From positions 36,701,922 to 36,765,921 of the forward strand of contig CM043969.1 in the NCBI GenBank assembly GCA_014529385.2: a DNA stretch of 64,000 nucleotides, written 5' to 3'. Positions within the stretch are counted from its first letter, which is position 1; every line of letters starts with the position of its first letter. Below, one piece after another: positions 48,101-55,896 of the stretch. The notes under the pieces are model-generated. The model did not search any database. It had not been told where the DNA came from and saw nothing but the letters and a program-made list of their open reading frames with translations. A program made the translations under genes and the position numbers. This DNA comes from Adiantum capillus-veneris (lineage: Eukaryota > Streptophyta > Polypodiopsida > Polypodiales > Pteridaceae).

Positions 48101-51100
48101 GATGACTGGGGTGGTGTGTATTAGTTGCCTTTGAAGAAGTTCCTAGTGGTCATGCGCCATAGTGGTGCTGAACAGACGGAGACAGTCTGGTCCTTAGAGC
48201 TTCTGAAGTCCAGATCAGATGTTCATGATATTGTCGTAGAGCGAGGTTCTGAGTTAAGTGTCAAAGACTGGAGGCAGACAGTCAGACAATGTGTCTTAGT
48301 TTACCATAGAAGGCCACAGAAGGTAGGGACCAGATACAGGTAGCAAGGAGCAGCCTTCTGATAGACCCCCTGATGTTAGTGTCTTCTGAGATACAGGTAG
48401 CAAAGACAGCCTTCTGATAGACCCCCTGATGTTAGGGCATCAGTGTCCTCTGAGACCTGAGCCTCAGATTCACAGGAGTCTCCAGTCCAGCCTGAGGATG
48501 TGCCCTCAGTTTTCCCTTTGTAGCTACCACTTACAGCACCCTTGTCTATCCACTTGCCAACCCTTTGTTTGCCTTTTATCCTTGAAGATTTTGAGAGGTC
48601 ACAGGTACGGTTTAGAAATGGCCTTGTGAACGTTGTCACATTGGAACGCTGTTCCAAGCAGGGAACACATCCCTTAGATCAATCCGTTCCACCTCTTGAG
48701 AGTTTGTGTCAGCAATATTTGTGAACTAAGTTCTTGTACACCAAACGCATGCACTCTCGTGACCACTATCAAGATCCTTTGAGGTTTTTTCTATGCTTTG
48801 CCTAACTGGGCCAGATCAGGTCATTTTCAGCCCGATTATGCGGGGCAGCTTGTAGGAGATCACAGGTTGAAATATAAGGCCTCTTGAAATATAATAAAGA
48901 AATACCGAAAGGGGCGTTTTCCTCAAGAAGCGAGCCTCGGTTGGTTTTTGGTGAAGACAAGATTACAGGAACGCGGGATTACACTATGGCCAACAAAGGA
49001 AAAGGCATTATGGAAGAGGGTTCCTTCTACGAAGGACAAACACGAAATTCCCACAATGTGGTTGGCGAGAGTTCAGGGCTACGTGTGTTTGTACCTCTTG
49101 CTGAGGTGAATATTCCCCCAGTGAAAGGCTTTATGACTCGGCAACTTGAAGATGATGCATGCAGGACTCAGTTAGTTGCTGTTGTGAACGTGTTTTCCCG
49201 ACTGGTGCAGAACCTAAGGTTTATGTTTGCAAGTGCCATCAGTGCCACAACAGTTAAGGCAACTCACACAGCCCGTGGAGCCTGTTGAGGCTCAAGCCCA
49301 AGTACTTCATGCCTCTCTGCAGGAGAGGGAGCACTCGCATGTTTTTGAGTCGGGGGCTCCAAAACAGGTTCCTTCCGTCCATGAAGAGGTGGTTAGGACG
49401 CCTATTCTACAGGCTTTGCCAGTTCAGCCCGCCACCTTTCCAAATCCGCATGTTGCATTAAATGGACAAGGAACCATATTTGCCGGGAATGCCGTTTCCT
49501 TCCCCCCTGCCAAGCCAGAATGTCCCGGAACGTTTTGCCGTTCCGGGTGACCACCCGATACCGGAACAGCCGGCCGGAACCGCTCTGGACGGTGGAACGG
49601 CGTCGGAACGGCCAACTCTCAAAAATGGGGAGAGTTTTTCCACCACCCACGGCACATCCTGGGTATTTTGGGGGTGGATTTGTGTTCCAAAGTATGGCTG
49701 GGCCAGTTTGGGGTGCCATTTGGGGTGCCACAGGGCAATTTTGGCATGGCTGATTTTTTTGGACAGCAGCCAGATATGGCACCTAACCTATAACGCAAAA
49801 TGTCAATGGCCAAGGCACATCGATGATTCCTATCATAGTGCCCATGTTACAGGCAATTCCCTACGACAATTTGGGGGCACTAAAGAAACCAAAAGAATAC
49901 AAACAATGGCCAAGGCACATCGATGATTCCTATCATAGTGCCCATGTTACAGGCAATTCCCTACGACAATTTGGGGGCACTAAAGAAACCAAAAGCATAC
50001 AAAGAAGGTGGTGCAACTGTTAAGTTTGAAACTTTCAGTGGCTTTGAGGATAAGACGAAGGCCCTCACTTTCCTCTAGCAGTTTGATACAGCTTATGCAA
50101 GGGGGGATTTTACAGAGGCCTCCAAGGTTAGGAAAGCTGCCACCTTCTTGAAAGACAATGCGCTCACATGGTGGACGACCCTCTTGATGCAAGGACAGGC
50201 ACCCGCCACATGGGTATACTTCAAGCAAATATTTGCATTTGCATGGCTGTCAAATGAATTTGAAGCCGAGGTCATGATGGATTGGCACCAACTCACTGCG
50301 GCTACTTGCAAGAGCCTACAGGACAGGCACCCGCCACATGGGTATACTTCAAGCAAATATTTGCATTTGCATGGCTGTCAAATGAATTTGAAGCCGAGGT
50401 CATGATGGATTGGCACCAACTCACTGCGGCTACTTGCAAGAGCCTACAGGAGTACAATCGGAGGTTTTGTAAATTATTGCTCTTAGTAACCTCCTACAGG
50501 TTTGTGCCACTGACATTGCAGATTGAGAAGTATTGTTGTGGGTTGCCTAAAGGGCTTCGAGCTTACTCTACAAAGAAGAGAGTGGCTACCCTCACTCAGC
50601 TCATGGAAGTTGCCAACACTGGTCTTGCCTTGTTGAAGGGAATGACAATGGATTCCTGGGCAACGCAAAAGGGAGGCAGCAAAATAAAAATTCAGCAAAG
50701 AAGCCCTTTGCAAAAGCGTCTCCTGAAGCATCATAGAGGACAACAAGGATAAGGACTTAGTCGGGACTCCTGGAGCGTAGACAGCAATCTGGGGAAAACA
50801 CAACTCTCCCAGTAATCTTTGTAGCCATATGGCCTCACAAGCAGCATAGCAAGTTGCTCTCTACTCCGCCTCTGTAGAAGATAGTGCAACGGTCGGTTGC
50901 CGCTTACTGCTCCATGAAATGGGCCCCGAGTCCGAGTGTGAAAACTACTCCTGTAGTAGAGCGCCGAGTATCTGCTTTTCCTTCCCAATCTGAATTGCAC
51001 CAACCAAGTAAGGTGCAACCCTTGGAGCGACCATAGAACAATCCATGGTCCAAGGTGCCGCTGATGTACCGCAAAGAACACTGATGCACACTGCCAATGT

Positions 51101-54100
51101 TGCTGAAGGAACTAAAAACAAAAACTGCGTAACAGGTGTTTGGTCGGCGGTTGAAGGAATTGAGAACAAAAACTGGTCGGGAATAAGCTAGCCATACAAG
51201 GCAGCCAACAACATTCCTGTACTGCTCCAAGTCAATCAGTGGGGAAGGATCGTGAAGCGATACGTTCTCTCCGGGCTCAAGAGGAGTGCCAATCGGTCTG
51301 CAGCCTGTCATCTGGGATTTCGATTGCATACTTCCACTGAGAAAAGAAGATGCCGTTTGGTGTCTGAAAAATCTGGAATTCAAGAAAATAGCGAAGAAGC
51401 TCAAGGTCAGTCATCTCGACACGCGTCTCCATAGCTTTCATGATCGACTTGATCCTGCTGGTCCATGAGCCTGTGAAAATGAGATCGTCCACATCGAAAA
51501 TCACTATCGTAACCAAAGAGCCATCAGAGACAACATAACAGTTGGAATCTGATGAGATACATCGTAACCCCAACTTCACGAGAAATTGGTCAAGTGTGAG
51601 GTACCACTGTCGTCTAGCCTGCTTCAGTCCATACAATGATTTCTACAACTGATAGACCCAATCCTCCTTGCCTGGTATACGAAACCCAGGAGGTTGCTCC
51701 ACATAAACTTCTTTTTGATCCAAATCTCCATTTAGAAACGCACTTTTGGCATCCATCTGGAAGATAGACCAACCAAGGGTGGCTGCGAGAGCAAACATTG
51801 TGCGTATGATAGTCATGCTAGCGGTGGGAGCAAAGGTCTCGTCAAAGTCCACGTCTGGTCGCTATGTGAAACCCCGAGCAACAAGTCTCGCCTTGTGTTT
51901 GTCGAGGGAACCATTGGCCTGGTACTTTGTCCTAAAAATCCATTTCGTAGAAACCACCTTCCGCTTGTTTGGGCCTGGGAACCAAAGTCAAGGTTTTATT
52001 CCGCTCGTGAGTGCAAAGTTCACGAACTCTGCGCCATCATAAACTTGCATGTCCTTGAGGCGTGCAGAACGTCAAGGGTGTCCAGGGTCTGGCGAGTGTG
52101 GTAACTTCGTGACTCCAAAGGAAGAAACCGTAGAGTAAAGCCAATTAGGTACTAACTTCTCCTTGCCAGGTGGGACCACCTCCACCCAAGGAGAACCATC
52201 ATCCACATCAGAATCGGAATCTGACATGGCATGATTGGGTGAAGTAAGTGGCTGCTGTGTAGAGGGTACATGAACAGGAACAGCAACAGGAACAGTTTAG
52301 GATCAGGTGTAGGAGGTGGATGAGGAGGAGGTAGGGAAGATATAGGCTTGGATGCTACCCCCTCTGCAGCTGTGCTGAAGAGCTCCGTGAAAGTCACCAT
52401 CACGGCTAACTGTGGTGGTCTTGGCATCAAGATCATAAAGTGGGTATCCGTCAGACTCGTGAATAGCCCAAGAGGATGAGCTTCTTCGCCTTGAAGACCA
52501 ACTTCTGCCGCTTCTCCTTTGGCACATGGACAAAGGCCGGACACCAAAAACTTGAAAGTGTGAGATCGAGGGCTTGCGCCCGCAGTAAGCCTGATAAGGA
52601 GTCATGTCCTGCAAAGCATGGGTAGGAGAACGGTTCTAGATGTAAACCGCCGTGTTGCACACCTCTGCCCAATAAACCTGGGGCAAAGAAGCATGTGCAA
52701 GCATCGCACGAGCCATCTCCATAATAGTCCGATTCTTCTGCTCAACAACTCCGTTCGAGGAAGGAGTGTAAGGAGTAGGCAGTTGGCGTTGGATGCCCTC
52801 TGACTTGCGCCACTGTGCAAAGTCCTTCGAGGTGAACTCACCCCTCTGTCTGAGCGAATACATTTGACGTGCAAGTCCATCTCCTTTTGAACCATCGTCT
52901 TCCAATTTCGAACGAAATTGAAAGCCTCCGACTTGAGCTTTAGGAACCAAGCTTAAGTGTACCTGCTGAAATCATCCATAAGCAGAAGCAAAATCTGTGA
53001 GCCAGAAAATGAAGGATTGCTCATCGGGCCACATAGATCAATGTGAACCAGTGCAAGTGGTGCCGAAGCTCTGTTGGATGCCTCCTTCAGAAAGGCAACC
53101 CTGTGTTGCTTGCCTAGTTGGCAAGCCTCGCATACGCTTGATGAGGAGCGTATCGTTGGTAAACCCTCCACCAGAAATCCTAGCAGCTTGTTGAAGCTGC
53201 TGATAACATAGATGTCCAAATCGTGCATGCCATAGAGAAGAAAACTCCGTGGTCCTAGACAGAAGAGCAGTGAGGCGGTATAGGGAACCAATGCGCTCAC
53301 GGCGTGCAAGGATAGTATGTGTCGTAGAATCAGAAATGGTGACTGTGCCACTCCCAAAGTGTATGTCAGATCCCTAAGAGTCTAAACGCGACACAGAGAG
53401 GAGGTTGAAGGCCATGTCCAGAACGTAAAGTGCCTCCACTGAACTGAACTGCAGGTCTGAGATAGAACGAAAAAGGGTAATCTAGCCTGTTCCAGACACT
53501 CGAATCTCATGGTTGTCACCCATAGTGACGGTCTACCGCGAGTCTCCCTGAGAGAGCTAAACCATGACTGTTGGGGAGTCATGTGAGTGGCGGCTCCACT
53601 GTCAACAACCAAAGTACCTGTAGCAAGAGCGTGGTCCGTCGTCGCGACAAGAGTGGTCTCCACTCTCTCGTGAGAGGCTACAATTGTAGTCGAGGTTGTC
53701 TGTTTCTCCCTGTTGGCCTCGTCTCGCTTCTTCTTTCTGCATTGTGATTCTCTGTGCCCTTTCTTGTGGCAATGGTAACATTCGATGTCCTTGTTCTTCT
53801 TTTTCTTCTCACCTTCACCTTTCTTGTTACCTCCTTGAGCTATCAAAGCTTCTTTTGCATCAACAGCACCTCCGGCTCGAAATGCGGAGTGCCCCTCAAT
53901 CTGTCTAAGAGAAGGGAGAATCTCGTCCCAAGTGGGAAAAGAGGTACGTCCAGATGTGAGCAAACTCTGAAAGTAGGGATCAAAGCGTGGGGGAAGCTTG
54001 AATTGTAAGAGGCCAGCTATGCGTGCCGAGGTGATGTCGCCTCCAACAGAGACAAGGTCGTCCTAGAGTTCCCGCATGCGGCAGGTCAACCCATCGAGTG

Positions 54101-55865
54101 AGTTGAAATCCTTGAATTGGAGGTTGTACAACTCCCGTTCAAGTGTGATCTATCTGGCAAAGGAGGTCTCCTCAAACTGGTCAAGAATCTGTCTCCACAA
54201 TGGATGTGCATGCTCCTCTTTGGAAACTTCCTTCATGATGCGGTCCGAGAGGTTCATCATAAGAAAGGTGAAGACTCGTATGTCCCGATCCACCCACTCG
54301 TCGATCTGGGCCTGAGTGGCGGTGGGAAGGGAAGGCTGAGTAGTTGAATGGGTGAAATCATTCAAGCATTCTTAGAGTCGATGGTAGGCAATAATTGTGC
54401 GGACTCGTGTTCTCCACACATAATAGTTGTGTAAATCCAACTTCTTCTCCTCAACAAACTGGGTGAGGGCATAATTGTTGGATGTAGTGTTGGCAGACGC
54501 CGAGCGTAGTTGCAGAAGCGTCCTCGTGACGTAGTTAATAGTTGCCACGTCCTCGTGACAGTCGATGGAAAGCAAACTCATGGCGCCTCTCCTCATTGCT
54601 CGCAAGCTCCTGGCGAGCTTGCTGCAAGTGCTCCTCCAACCAAGAACTGTCTGGATGTTGCTCCTGCATCCTCTGCAAGGAAGCAACGCCCTGTCGGAGA
54701 CGCTACTCCTCCTCTCGCTGTAGCCCGTCCCATAGCTGACTAAGTTGAGCAAGTCCAGAGGCCACTCTGTGAGCAGGAGAGTCTTGCATGTCTAAGCTCT
54801 TTGTCCAAAGAGCTACCACACGCTCTCTGAGTGTAGAGTCCAGCAAAACCCTCTCAGGGATACGTAGCATCGTGCTCCCCCCCCTCTGTCTATCTCTCAG
54901 TGTGAGGATCAGTGGTGCATGGTCCGAAAAAGAAGTCCCAACCAGAATGCAAACTGTCCCACCCAAGTCACAGAAGTCGTCTCTAGTGTAGAAGCGATCT
55001 ATCCGAGATAGATTCACTCCTCCCACTCTGCGGTCCGAATGAGAGAAGGCCAGGCTGTCTAGGGGCCTCACAAAGCTAAAACGGTGCCACACATTTGAAA
55101 CCCGCAGAGTCATACATAACCTCTCCGAAGCTGCCAACTCAACTCCATGCACAATAGTATGGCTACCTATGGCGTATCAAATTGTTGAGTATCATGTTTG
55201 TTTTTGTGGGAGTATTCATATCCCGTTAGTTCATCTATGCCTGACCTCACATTCCATGGGTATCCATTGCAATGCCACAAGCATACTTTCAATTGTACCT
55301 CAGTCTTATAGGTCACGCATTCCTATTTGCTGAAGGGACTTGCCTCCTCCTTGGGCATGTTTTTTTCATGAGAGACCTCTTTGCTTTCCTTATTCCTATC
55401 CTCATATGCCTTGGGACACACATTTTGTTGACAACAAGAACCCTTAGCGTACCATTCTTCATTGCAAGTGCTTGTAAGTCTTCACCTTGCTTGTTTACAT
55501 TCTCTTGCAACAATACCAAGTATGCCATAATCATGGTTTTTGATGTCGTTGTGTTGTCCATACATACGAGATTTTGGATCTTTTTTTTTCAACGGTTATG
55601 GACCTTCTTGAAGAAGTACTCTTGCGAGTGCCGGAGGACATTGTATGTAAAATAAGAGATGAGAGTCAACTTTCCTGAACCTGTTCACTTCAGTAATGTT
55701 GCTGCAGAAAAGCCTTCCATTACTTAGAAGTTTTCTGTTTTTACCAGTGCGTAGAGGGCGTCGTGCTCTTTGATTGAGGCTATAGATCACCCAAATCGGA
55801 GTTCGGATGAAAATTTATGATCAAAAGAGTGAACTGCTGTCTACTAAAAAATGGCTGCACTAGAT

Positions 55866-55896
<31 letters not shown>

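Larger units (their letters stand above)
48987..50752 (+). pseudogene. Ty3-type gag relic
   Basis: Starts [17 protein letters not shown] near 48987. The capsid part follows ([36 protein letters not shown], then [13 protein letters not shown] and [14 protein letters not shown]). Two internal tandem duplications of 100 bp and 128 bp disrupt it; neither is a multiple of three. No pol follows, because an inverted Copia relic begins at about 50770. Confidence 0.72.

Noticed and set aside
55272-55655. Hydrophobic 127-codon frame in intron 7
   Set aside because: Cys/Phe/Leu-rich composition from T-rich DNA, no conserved motif, and it lies within a spliced intron.
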